9,934 nucleotides of DNA from CAYUMU01 sp964445985 (GCA_964445985.1 CAYUMU010000139.1:1-9934), one strand, 5' to 3'. Shown: positions 1 to 7,253, numbered from the stretch's first letter. The notes: generated by a model from the letters alone, not told the origin. A program made the numbers and translations.

Positions 1-1
1 T

Positions 2-20
2 CCTTTCGCGGAGCGAAAGG
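2..20. repeat. Short perfect hairpin (8-bp arms, 3-base loop)
   Basis: Bases 2-9 (CCTTTCGC) are the exact reverse complement of 13-20 (GCGAAAGG), separated by GGA. The element ends 25 bases before the start of the beta-helix gene. No T-run follows on the plus strand, so it is not a classic terminator for an upstream plus-strand gene. From memory, similar CTTTCGC/GCGAAAG hairpins recur in intergenic regions of planctomycete genomes, so an interspersed repeat is the likelier reading. That recollection is not something this window can confirm. The left edge is cut by the window, so the element may be longer. Confidence 0.6.
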
Positions 21-45
21 CGACTATGCCCGAAAGTTATTCTTC

Positions 46-2814
46 ATGGGTTCCTTTTCGCCCCTGGCAAAACACGCCGCCCCGCTGCTCTTAGTCATCA
101 CCGCGTGGTTGGCCCTCGAAGTTCGCGCCGCCGAAACCTACGCTTCCCATCCGCCGGCCCATCCCCTGGCTCAAGCTTCCATCACGCCCCCCGCGGTGGG
201 GCCGGCCAAATATGTGGACGCCTCCAAAGGCAACGATGCCGCCGACGGCTCCGAGGCCAAGCCTTACAAAACGCTGCAATTTGCCGCCAGCCAGCTCCAG
301 CCAGGCGAAACCCTCTATCTTCGCGGCGGTCGTTACTACGAGCACGCCAGCATCACTCTGCAAGGCACCGCCGGGCAGCCGATCACCATTCGCAGCTACC
401 CAGGCGAACTGGCCATCATCGACGGCGGTCTCCGCGAATTCCACGAAGCGCCGGCCACGGCCTGGGAGGCCAACCCCAGCGGCGCTCCCGGCGAGTACAT
501 CTCGGTGAACACCTACCCCGACCTGGGCGGCCAGCCCGAGTCTGTCAACGTACTGGGCAACTTTGGCGATTCCATGGTTCCCCTCCAGGGGTATCACTTT
601 CTGGGCGACCTTCGCAGCGACAATCCCTATTGGAACATCACCAGCAAGGTCGCCGGCGAACAGAGCGTGTACTGTGGGCCTGGCATTTATTACGACCCCA
701 CGTTGGGCAAAATCCACGCCCGGCTGGCCCACACGCGGCTCCCTGGCTTGGGCGACGACAACTACCGCGGCGAAACCGATCCCCGCAAAGTGCCGCTGGT
801 AATTGCCGCCATCGCCGCGGGCCCTGCCCTCACCTTGCGAAACTGCGAGCACGTGCGATTGCAAGACCTCATGCTCTGCGGCGCGCGCGCCGCCACCCTC
901 GAAATCGCCAACGGTCGGCGCCTCGAACTCTCAGGCCTCACGGTCTACGGAGGGGCATCGGCGATCAACCTTCGCGACACGCTAGGGCTGCGAATGGAAC
1001 ATACCGCCTGCCGCGGCCTGGCGGCCCCCTGGACCTTCCGCGGCAGCCTCAAGTACCGTTCGATTGAAGCCCGCATCTTCTCGGCCAGTCGCTGGGAGCC
1101 CACCGGCCAGGACAGCCGCGATTTTGAAATCGCCTATTGCGAATTCACCGATTGCGTGGACGGTGTTTTCCTCGGCAACGTGTCGGGCGTGCGGTTCCAC
1201 CACAACCTCGTCGAAAACGTCAGCGACGACGGCATCTTTCTCACGGCCGCCACCGGCTACGACGGCAAAACACCCGGCGGCGATGTGCGCATCTATCAGA
1301 ACCGCTTCGCCCGCTGCCTCACCACCTTTGCCTTTGGCGTGGGCCATGGGCGGCAAAAAACACTCGATTCCGGTTCGCAAATGGGATCGGGGGCCGATAT
1401 CTACCGCAACGTGTTCGATTTCCGCCGGCCCGTCATGTACCACTGGCCCAGCGGCCCGGGTGACAACCAATCGCTGGATTCCTACGGACGCGTCGCCGGC
1501 GACCACGGCAGCCCCGCCTGGGAACCCATGAACATTTATCACAATACTTTCCTGGCCGGCGTGCCGCCCCGCTACGACTACGGCACCAGCGGCCTGGCCG
1601 TCGGCATTGGCAAGGGGACCATCCGGCGGGTCTTCAACAACATCATTTGCCAGATGCAAGGCATGGTGGGCCAATCGCTGCCCGACCCCCAGGTCGATTT
1701 TGCCGGCGATGGCAATTTGTTTTGGAGCCTGACCGACGGCCCCACGTTTGAAGGCGAAATCTTCAGCAAGTTCCGCAAGTCGGCCGCCTTCGACGCCAGC
1801 CAGCAGAACTACGCCCCCGGTTGGACCTCCCACGACAAGTTCGCCGATCCCCAGTTCATGGCCCTCTCGCCCGAGTGGCAAACCGTGCCCGACCTGCGAC
1901 TGCAAGCCCGCAGCCCCGCCATCAACGCCGGTATTGAACTCCCCGCCGATTGGCCCGATGCCCTGGCGAAAGCCGATCCCGGCCAGCCCGACATCGGCGC
2001 GCTCCCCGCAGGCAGCGATCCCTGGCCCGTGGGCGTCCGCGGCCGGCTCAATGTGTTCGGCGGCCCGAACACGCAATACAAAGAGGCATTCGTCAGCGAT
2101 TGGCAATTCGCCGATCGCGAATATCAACCGCGGCCGCAAGCCGGCAAAGCCCTCGTCTACCAGGGTTACCCGGCCTTCGAAGCGCCGCTGGCCGCGTTCG
2201 CCCTCCGCGCCGCGGGCGCCACCGTGGAAGAAGTCGAACGAACCTGGCTCGACCCGGCCCGCTTTGCCGATTTCGATATCGTGCTGATCGACGGCAGCTT
2301 GGCCCGCGCCAAGATCGAGCCCAACGTCTTCTCGGCCGACGACCTCAAGCACGTGCAGCGCTTCTTGGAACAGGGCGGAACACTGGTGCTGATGAACGGC
2401 AGGGCCGATCTCTTCGCCACTCCGCACGGCCGCGACTTCCTGGCCAAAATCACCGGCCCCGCCATCGGCAACAACAGCGCCCAGTACCGGCTGCTCAAGC
2501 CCAACCACCCTTGGGTGGCACACCTGGCCAACCGCGAATCGCTCCCCTGGCTCGAAGGCAAGCTGGTCACCCCGCTCCGCGGCGAGCGCTGCGACCCCAT
2601 CATCGGCACCACCGCCGGCGCCGCGGCACTCTGCCAGGCGCCGGTCGGCCAGGGGCAACTCATCTACGTCGGCTGGAGCATCGCCCGCTGGCTCCCCAAC
2701 GGCCGCCTGAAAACCACGGTGGAACAAGAAGCAACCTACACCGAGCAGATGCAGGTGCTGCTCAACCTGGCGAAAGACGTGGTCACGGGCGAAATTTCAA
2801 AAAGCGCCAAGTAG
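46..2814 (+). CDS. Secreted right-handed parallel beta-helix protein with C-terminal GATase/Rossmann-like domain
   Basis: The 922-residue product is predicted to be exported by Sec. Residues 1-28 form a signal peptide with hydrophobic core AAPLLLVITAWLALEV and a likely cut after VRA (26-28). Residues 56-100 carry the hallmark of DUF1565/pectate-lyase-like beta-helix proteins: YVDASKGNDAADGS, then PYKTLQFA and PGETLYLRGGRYYE. Repeating short strands with N-rich turns run from about 260 to 540 (for example FHHNLVENVSDDGIFL, IYHNTFLAG, FNNIICQ). The stretch near 600-655 (ADPQF, SPAINAG, PDIGALPAG) is the usual end of such helices. Residues about 695-915 form a separate alpha/beta domain (ALVYQGYPAF, FDIVLIDGS, FLEQGGTLVLMNG, GQGQLIYVGWS), resembling GATase1-like or beta-galactosidase-trimerisation folds. 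No Cys-His-Glu triad is apparent there, so it is probably non-catalytic. Polysaccharide binding or cleavage is a family-level inference; the substrate is unknown. The ATG at 46 is chosen for the signal peptide; no Shine-Dalgarno is visible, and the frame is open to the window edge. Confidence 0.9.
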   Translation: MGSFSPLAKHAAPLLLVITAWLALEVRAAETYASHPPAHPLAQASITPPAVGPAKYVDASKGNDAADGSEAKPYKTLQFAASQLQPGETLYLRGGRYYEHASITLQGTAGQPITIRSYPGELAIIDGGLREFHEAPATAWEANPSGAPGEYISVNTYPDLGGQPESVNVLGNFGDSMVPLQGYHFLGDLRSDNPYWNITSKVAGEQSVYCGPGIYYDPTLGKIHARLAHTRLPGLGDDNYRGETDPRKVPLVIAAIAAGPALTLRNCEHVRLQDLMLCGARAATLEIANGRRLELSGLTVYGGASAINLRDTLGLRMEHTACRGLAAPWTFRGSLKYRSIEARIFSASRWEPTGQDSRDFEIAYCEFTDCVDGVFLGNVSGVRFHHNLVENVSDDGIFLTAATGYDGKTPGGDVRIYQNRFARCLTTFAFGVGHGRQKTLDSGSQMGSGADIYRNVFDFRRPVMYHWPSGPGDNQSLDSYGRVAGDHGSPAWEPMNIYHNTFLAGVPPRYDYGTSGLAVGIGKGTIRRVFNNIICQMQGMVGQSLPDPQVDFAGDGNLFWSLTDGPTFEGEIFSKFRKSAAFDASQQNYAPGWTSHDKFADPQFMALSPEWQTVPDLRLQARSPAINAGIELPADWPDALAKADPGQPDIGALPAGSDPWPVGVRGRLNVFGGPNTQYKEAFVSDWQFADREYQPRPQAGKALVYQGYPAFEAPLAAFALRAAGATVEEVERTWLDPARFADFDIVLIDGSLARAKIEPNVFSADDLKHVQRFLEQGGTLVLMNGRADLFATPHGRDFLAKITGPAIGNNSAQYRLLKPNHPWVAHLANRESLPWLEGKLVTPLRGERCDPIIGTTAGAAALCQAPVGQGQLIYVGWSIARWLPNGRLKTTVEQEATYTEQMQVLLNLAKDVVTGEISKSAK

Positions 2815-2877
2815 AGTTTCTCTCTCCCCCTCGAGGTAGTTCAGTGAACGGGTGCCCGTGCCAGGGTTGCACATGGC

Positions 2878-3025
2878 AGCAGGCAATGGAAGTGTGCCAT
2901 TGTTTGCGAGCGAATCGGCCCACGAAGTAAAACGCCCGACTCCGCCTCGCACTGCTTGCGGTCGTGGCAAGCGTGCTCTGCTGGTAAAACGCATTCGACC
3001 TCAAGCAGTGGCACACTTGCCTGCT
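2878..3025. repeat. Structured inverted-repeat element in a convergent intergenic gap
   Basis: The gap between two convergent genes (2815-3068) holds nested symmetry. The main arms, 2890-2915 and 2993-3018, match at 21 of 26 positions as reverse complements, including an uninterrupted AAGTGTGCCA. Outside them AGCAGGC (2878-2884) pairs exactly with GCCTGCT (3019-3025), with five unpaired bases (2885-2889) on the left. An inner hairpin lies at 2949-2976, and GTAAAACGC is present twice in direct orientation (2927-2935 and 2984-2992). No protein-coding signal is convincing. It could be a MITE-like or REP-like interspersed repeat, or a bidirectional transcription stop for the flanking genes. No target-site duplication is evident. 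Confidence 0.6.
2949..2976. repeat. Inner hairpin of the intergenic element
   Basis: GCAC (2949-2952), a bulged T (2953) and GCTTGC (2954-2959) pair with GCAAGC (2967-2972) and GTGC (2973-2976) around a 7-base loop GGTCGTG. This gives ten base pairs with one bulge. It sits between the two long arms of the surrounding element, so the transcript could fold into a two-level stem. No T-run follows on either strand, which argues against a simple intrinsic terminator. Confidence 0.5.
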
Positions 3026-3068
3026 TACTCGGCCGGCCCTACTTGACTCAAACCCAACATCTCATCCC

Positions 3069-4478
3069 TTAGCCCATTTGCAGCGGGATGGGGTTGCCCT
3101 TGGTGAGTTGGAAGGGGCGATTCTGCTGGTCGTGCAGTTCGGTGTGCGGGTCGATGCCGAGCATGTGGTACACGGTGGCGACAAAGTCGGCGGGGCTGAG
3201 AGGTGTTTCGGCCGGGTAGGCGCCCAGCTTGTCGCTGGCGCCCACGGTTTGGCCGCCGGCGATGCCAGCGCCGGCAAGCATGATCGTGTAGACCTCGGGC
3301 CAGTGCTCGCGGCCGCCGTTTTTAAGCGTGACCTTGGGCGAACGGCCGAATTCCGACGCCACGACCACCAGCGTTTCATCGAGCTGGCCGGAGTCGGTGA
3401 GGTCGGTCATCAGGGCGTGGAATGCCTGATCGTAAGGCGGAATGAGGTCTTCTTTCAGGGCCGAGAAGTTATTCCAGTGGGTATCCCAGGCAAAGCCGTT
3501 GCGGCCTTGCGTTCGCTGCCAGTTGCATTGCACCAGGCGGGTGCCGGCATCGAGCAGTCGCTTGCCGAGCAGAACCGATTGGCCAAACAGGTTGCGACCA
3601 TAGCGTTCGCGGGTGTCGTGGTCCACGCTGGCCAAGTCCACCGCCTGGCGAACCTGTTCCGAGCCCACCACCTCCAGGGCCTTGGTTTGATTCTCTCGCA
3701 GCGACTCCGCCAGCGCCGTTTCGCGAAGGTACTCGGTTTGCTGATTCAACTGATCCGCCAAACGCAGCCGGCGACGGATGGTGCTGGTGGCCAGGTGCGG
3801 CGACAGCGGCAGATGCTCCAGGCGGAAGTTGTCGTCGTTGGGGTTGCCGCTGGTGAGCATGGGGTCGTACTTGCCCCCCAGCATGCCAGCGAACTGACCA
3901 GCGCGGCGACCGCCGGCCACATCCATGCGGTGGGGCACGATCACAAAGGGGAACATCGGCCCGCCGCCAGGGGCAATTTTCGACATGCACGAACCCAGGT
4001 GGGGCATGTCCTGCCGGCTCATCGAGTTCACGTCGGAAACCGAGCCGGGGTACTTGTAGCCGGTGAACATCCAGTAGGAGCCGCGGCCGTGGTCGTTGTG
4101 CTCATGATTCATCGAGCGGACCAGGGCCACCTGGTGCATGTGCTTGGCGGTGAGAGGGCAATGTTCGCCGAAGCGGATGCCCGGCACGGTGGTTTCGATG
4201 GTATCGAACTCGCCGCGAATTTCGACCGGAGCATCGGGCTTGGGGTCGAACATATCGTGCTGAGGGTTGCCGCCGCTCAAATAAAGAATGATGCAGTTCT
4301 TGGCTCTGCCAAAGCCAGGGGCACGGTTCGCGGCCGATTGCGGCGTGCCGGCGGTGGCCTGGTTGGCGGCGAATAACTGGCTGAGGGCGGCGCCGGTCAT
4401 GGAAAGCCCGCCGATGCGAATCATTTCGCGACGTGAAATCCCAGACGAAGCAACGGCAGGACCCAAGATGCTTAACAT
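3069..4478 (-). CDS. DUF1501 family protein, Tat-exported
   Basis: The 469-residue product belongs to DUF1501 (PF07394), a family with an alkaline-phosphatase/sulfatase-like fold that is highly expanded in planctomycetes; the enzymatic role is not established. Residues 14-44 form a twin-arginine signal (ISRREMIRIGG, then a hydrophobic stretch ending near ATAG), implying export in a folded, perhaps metal-loaded, state. Family motifs appear in order: GGNPQHDMFDPKPDAP (69-84), NHEHNDHGRG (124-133), ASEFGRSPKV (374-383), GREHWPEV (389-396), and the C-terminal LSPADFVATVYHMLGIDP (427-444). His74, Asp75, His125, His127, His130, Glu376 and His392 are candidate metal or active-site residues by analogy. 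Length is typical and nothing is missing. The ATG at 4476-4478 leaves a sensible short n-region before the RR motif; no good Shine-Dalgarno precedes it. The gene is divergent from the PPC-DUF1549/1553 operon. DUF1501 genes more often follow DUF1549/1553 genes in the same direction. Confidence 0.95.
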   Translation of the reverse strand: MLSILGPAVASSGISRREMIRIGGLSMTGAALSQLFAANQATAGTPQSAANRAPGFGRAKNCIILYLSGGNPQHDMFDPKPDAPVEIRGEFDTIETTVPGIRFGEHCPLTAKHMHQVALVRSMNHEHNDHGRGSYWMFTGYKYPGSVSDVNSMSRQDMPHLGSCMSKIAPGGGPMFPFVIVPHRMDVAGGRRAGQFAGMLGGKYDPMLTSGNPNDDNFRLEHLPLSPHLATSTIRRRLRLADQLNQQTEYLRETALAESLRENQTKALEVVGSEQVRQAVDLASVDHDTRERYGRNLFGQSVLLGKRLLDAGTRLVQCNWQRTQGRNGFAWDTHWNNFSALKEDLIPPYDQAFHALMTDLTDSGQLDETLVVVASEFGRSPKVTLKNGGREHWPEVYTIMLAGAGIAGGQTVGASDKLGAYPAETPLSPADFVATVYHMLGIDPHTELHDQQNRPFQLTKGNPIPLQMG

Positions 4479-4551
4479 GGCAAGCTAGGCTCGGCAGGAA
4501 GTTTTTGGGGGGTGGGGGCGGTGACGGAAATCCGATTTCGGTCATCTTTTA

Positions 4552-4603
4552 GAAAGTTGCACGAACCCGCGGGCAAAACACTGGGGAAGCTAGTGCAACT
4601 CTC
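4552..4603. promoter_or_regulatory. Long-spaced inverted repeat, candidate operator pair
   Basis: The arms are GAAAGTTGCAC (4552-4562) and GTGCAACTCTC (4593-4603). They are reverse complements at 10 of 11 positions, with an uninterrupted 8-bp core AGTTGCAC/GTGCAACT. The 30-base spacer puts the arm centres about 41 bp apart, close to four helical turns, so a regulator could bind both on one DNA face. The site is centred in the divergent region, about 100 bases from the DUF1501 start and 177 from the PPC start. An operator role is inference; chance occurrence or an RNA stem in a leader transcript is also possible. Confidence 0.4.
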
Positions 4604-4625
4604 ATCGCCACACATTAACATATCT

Positions 4626-4633
4626 ACACGTGT
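4626..4633. promoter_or_regulatory. Perfect 8-bp palindrome ACACGTGT
   Basis: The site contains CACGTG at its centre and lies between the inverted repeat and the C-rich leader of the PPC gene. Eight-base palindromes arise by chance fairly often, so only its place in the divergent control region makes it worth noting. A dimeric regulator could recognise it, but no regulator gene is present in the window. Confidence 0.2.
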
Positions 4634-4740
4634 CGCGTTAGCCAAATCCTTCCCCCCGAACTCGCCCCGGTACTCCCGCCCCCCCTGGTTCGGCCCGCCT
4701 TGGTTTCACCCCACTGCCGCTCGGGGCTTGGCCGCTGTTA

Positions 4741-4746
4741 AAGGAG
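4741..4746 (+). promoter_or_regulatory. Ribosome binding site that points to a TTG start
   Basis: AAGGAG is a strong Shine-Dalgarno match. It lies 8 bases before the in-frame TTG at 4755-4757, which is near-ideal spacing, but 17 bases before the ATG at 4764-4766, which is too far. It therefore favours TTG at 4755 as the start of the PPC gene. The difference is only three codons, so the mature protein is unaffected. Confidence 0.55.
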
Positions 4747-4754
4747 TAGGTTCT

Positions 4755-7253
4755 TTGTCGATTATGCCAACCAAGGTTTGCGGATCGAAATGGCCAGCAT
4801 TGCTAAGAGTTTTGGCCTGGGCTGTTTGTTTGGCTGGCGGGTACTCCTCAATCGCCCATGCTCAACCTCGGATTGAGTACCTTAGTCCTCCGGTGATTCA
4901 GCGGGGCGTGAAGAGCACCATCACCGTTTATGGAACGGACTTGGAGGGCGCCTTTGGCATTTGGACGTCGCTCCCCTCGGGACCGCTGCCGGCGAAAGTG
5001 GTTCGCGAGAAAATCGCCGCGACCGTCGAGTTGCCCTCGGAACAGCAGGTTTCGTTTGAAGTGGCGGCGCCGGCCGATGCTCCGCTGGGGCTGTATGGGC
5101 TGCGCGTGGCGACCCCTAGTGGGCTGAGCAACGTGCATATTTTTTTGATCGATGAGTTGCCGGTGCAAGTTCGGCAATACCCAAGGGCGGCAACTGACAG
5201 TCATCCTCCTGCTTCACCGACCGCATTGACAGAGCAGCCTGCGCCATTGCCGGTGAAGTTGCCAGCTTGCGTGGCGGGCGTAAGCCAGCAGGCAACCAGC
5301 GACATCTACCGCATTGACGTAGCCCAGGGCGAACGGGTTTCGTTCGAGGTGATTGGCAATCGGTTCGGAAAAGACTTCGATCCGCTGGTCACCATTCGCG
5401 ATGCGGCCGGAACGATCGTGGCCGAGGAAGACAACGACGGGGGCTTGTTTTTTGACTGTCGTTTCGAGCACACCTTTGCCCAACCGGGCAAATACACGGT
5501 GGAAGTTCGCGACGCTCGCTACTGGGGCGACAACAGTTGGCGCTATGTGCTCCGCATGGGCGATTTCCCCGTCGCGCGGGTCGCCGTGCCGGCGGCGGTG
5601 ACGCTGGGCGCGACGCCCGAAGTAGTGTTTCCGCAGGTGCCTGACCTGCAAGTCCCGGTCAAGTTCTCGGTCGAGCGAGCACCGGGCTGGCAGTTTCAAG
5701 AAGTTCGTGCGCACGCCCGAGGTGTTGCTACGTGGATTCCAATTCTAGCAATTTCGGGCAGTTCGCAGACGGCCGAACTGGTACTTGAGCAAGAACCGAA
5801 CAACTTGGCCGACACCGCCAACGAAGCCAGCACGGCCAGCCTGATCCACGGCGTACTGCAAACGCCTGGCGATATCGATGCCTTCCGCCTCACGCTAACC
5901 AAGGGGCAAACGATTGTCGTTCGCGGGGAAGCCAGGGCCTTGGGTTCGCCGGCCGATCTCGAACTCATCCTGCTGGAACCCAATGGGAACGAAGTGAAGC
6001 GGATCGATGACTTGATCGTGCGCGATCGGCGCGATTCGTGGCCGCTGGAGGCGCACTTTGACTTTACGGCCCGGCAAGATGGGCCGCATGCCTTGCTGGT
6101 GCGCGATGTAACATCAGGAGGCGGCCCGGCGTATGCCTACCAGGTGGAAGTTACGCCCGGCAAGGCTCAATTGAAGCTCGAAGCCGAAGTGGCTCGAGTT
6201 ACCTTGCCGCAGGCCAACTATCAACCGATTCCGCTCAAGCTAACGCGGATGCGCTGCTCGGGGCCGGTGGAGCTCAAGCTGCTGGGAGCGCCGGCTGGAG
6301 TAACGCTGGAGCCGAGTGTGATTCCCGCGGAGGCCACCGAGGTGGTATGCCAGCTGCGGGCGGCCAATGCGGCGGCGCTGGGGCTTTATACGTTGCGGAT
6401 ATTGGCGGAGTGGAAGCCGGCGGAGGGAGTCGAGGGAACTCCGGCGAAAGCCTACGCGGAGACGCTGCCGCTGATCGACCGCCGCACGCGCAACAAAGAT
6501 CTGATTCCCTTGGCGCTCCGCGACAATCAACTCTATCCGCCGCCTTCGCTCACCAATCGGCTCGCGCTGCAAATTACGCCCCCGGCGCCGTTCGATGTGC
6601 AATTGCCGGACGAAACGATCCTGATGACCAAGTATCTGCTGTCGGGCTTCGCCATCCATACGCCCCGCCAGCAGGGCTTTGCGTCGCCTATTTCGTTCAC
6701 GGCCGCGGGAGGGCAGATTGGCAACGAAGACGAAGAGCGAACGAATATCTTTCTTCGCTTCCCCACCGCCACGGCCGAGCAATCGGAGGTTCGCGGCGAG
6801 ATTCACAACCGCATTCTCACGCAATACGAAAAGTTCCGCGTGGACCTGAACGCCACGGCCCCCGACGGCGACCGAAAGGTGACGCTCCACCGCACCTTCA
6901 TGCTCGACGTAAAATCGGCCTTCGCGCCGGCCTTTGAGCCCGCCAACTTGGAGTTGATGCCAGGGGAAACGGCCACCGTTCGCGTTCTTGCCAATCGAAC
7001 TTCGGAATTCAATGGACCGGTGCGATTGGAAACCACCACGTCTCCTGGCATCGATCTGGAGGAGGCGATCGAGATTGCCGCCGATCAGGGCGAGCTCGAT
7101 TATGTGGTGAAAGTGCCTGCCCAGACCTCGCCGGGCCGGTATTCCATGCGTTTCAAGAGCACCGGGATCGTGGGCAAGTACGAAGAAGAGATCAATGGTC
7201 CCACGCTGAACGTCACCGTCAAACTACCGCCAGCGGAGAAGAAAAAGCCATGA
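4755..7253 (+). CDS. Secreted PPC and Ig-like domain protein
   Basis: The product is 832 residues from TTG 4755, or 829 from ATG 4764. Residues 1-36 form a signal peptide (core LLRVLAWAVCLAGG, ending SSIAHA before QPRIEYLSPP), so it is exported. Residues about 37-134 look like an IPT/TIG-type Ig domain (SPPVIQRGVKSTITVYGTDL). Two bacterial pre-peptidase C-terminal (PPC) beta-sandwich domains follow. One is at about 177-269 (SDIYRIDVAQGERVSFEV through GKYTVEVRD). The other is at about 344-467, opening with the family signature EQEPNN and containing DIDAFRLTLTKGQTIVV and HALLVRDVT. The rest, to 832, is further Ig-like beta-rich sequence ending in a Lys-rich tail. No catalytic motif is visible; such proteins usually act as binding or scaffold modules. 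The stop overlaps the next start by 4 bases (ATGA at 7250-7253), so the two are translationally coupled and probably act together. The frame stays open back to an ATG at 4512, but that extension has no ribosome site and would bury the signal peptide. Confidence 0.88.
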   Translation: MSIMPTKVCGSKWPALLRVLAWAVCLAGGYSSIAHAQPRIEYLSPPVIQRGVKSTITVYGTDLEGAFGIWTSLPSGPLPAKVVREKIAATVELPSEQQVSFEVAAPADAPLGLYGLRVATPSGLSNVHIFLIDELPVQVRQYPRAATDSHPPASPTALTEQPAPLPVKLPACVAGVSQQATSDIYRIDVAQGERVSFEVIGNRFGKDFDPLVTIRDAAGTIVAEEDNDGGLFFDCRFEHTFAQPGKYTVEVRDARYWGDNSWRYVLRMGDFPVARVAVPAAVTLGATPEVVFPQVPDLQVPVKFSVERAPGWQFQEVRAHARGVATWIPILAISGSSQTAELVLEQEPNNLADTANEASTASLIHGVLQTPGDIDAFRLTLTKGQTIVVRGEARALGSPADLELILLEPNGNEVKRIDDLIVRDRRDSWPLEAHFDFTARQDGPHALLVRDVTSGGGPAYAYQVEVTPGKAQLKLEAEVARVTLPQANYQPIPLKLTRMRCSGPVELKLLGAPAGVTLEPSVIPAEATEVVCQLRAANAAALGLYTLRILAEWKPAEGVEGTPAKAYAETLPLIDRRTRNKDLIPLALRDNQLYPPPSLTNRLALQITPPAPFDVQLPDETILMTKYLLSGFAIHTPRQQGFASPISFTAAGGQIGNEDEERTNIFLRFPTATAEQSEVRGEIHNRILTQYEKFRVDLNATAPDGDRKVTLHRTFMLDVKSAFAPAFEPANLELMPGETATVRVLANRTSEFNGPVRLETTTSPGIDLEEAIEIAADQGELDYVVKVPAQTSPGRYSMRFKSTGIVGKYEEEINGPTLNVTVKLPPAEKKKP
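7235..7238 (+). promoter_or_regulatory. Internal ribosome binding site for the downstream operon gene
   Basis: GGAG inside the final codons of the PPC gene lies 11 bases before the ATG at 7250, within usable range. A second ATG follows at once (7253-7255) at a less favourable 14 bases. With the ATGA overlap, this supports initiation at 7250 by ribosomes finishing the upstream gene. Confidence 0.45.

Larger units (their letters stand above)
4479..4754. promoter_or_regulatory. Divergent intergenic control region
   Basis: This 276-base stretch separates the starts of the minus-strand DUF1501 gene and the plus-strand PPC gene, so it must hold promoters for both. It contains a G-rich tract at 4507-4521 (G6-T-G5-C-GG) in the DUF1501 leader, a long-spaced inverted repeat (4552-4603), a palindrome (4626-4633) and a C-rich leader with few purines (about 4650-4715) before the plus-strand gene. 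I could not assign convincing -35/-10 boxes; TAACAT at 4616-4621 is at best a weak -10-like match. An open reading frame crosses most of it in phase with the PPC gene, but its composition and the downstream signal peptide argue that it is untranslated. Confidence 0.6.

Noticed and set aside
91..864. Antisense open frame at the beginning of the beta-helix gene
   Set aside because: Shadow frame; low-complexity Gly/Val/Ala translation and no start signal.
982..2727. Long antisense open frame (581 codons) opposite the beta-helix gene
   Set aside because: The plus-strand frame has a signal peptide and recognisable beta-helix signatures. The antisense product is Gly/Ala/Val-rich with no family motif, as expected from GC-rich codon bias.
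3031..3038. GGCCGGCC palindrome beside the intergenic element
   Set aside because: Expected by chance in GC-rich DNA; no link to a stem-plus-T-run or to the neighbouring repeat arms.
2852..3046. Short open frames on both strands of the convergent gap (about 64-77 codons)
   Set aside because: They run through the inverted-repeat element, have no ribosome site, and overlap each other on opposite strands. The repeat structure explains the sequence better.
3078..4376. Long plus-strand open frame (432 codons) opposite the DUF1501 gene
   Set aside because: It mirrors a gene with intact DUF1501 motifs. Its His/Val/Gly-rich translation has no recognisable domain or ribosome site.
4512..4754. N-terminal extension of the PPC gene back to ATG 4512
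   Set aside because: It would put about 80 Pro/Arg/Ser-rich residues before a clear signal peptide, has no Shine-Dalgarno, and spans the divergent inverted repeat and C-rich leader.
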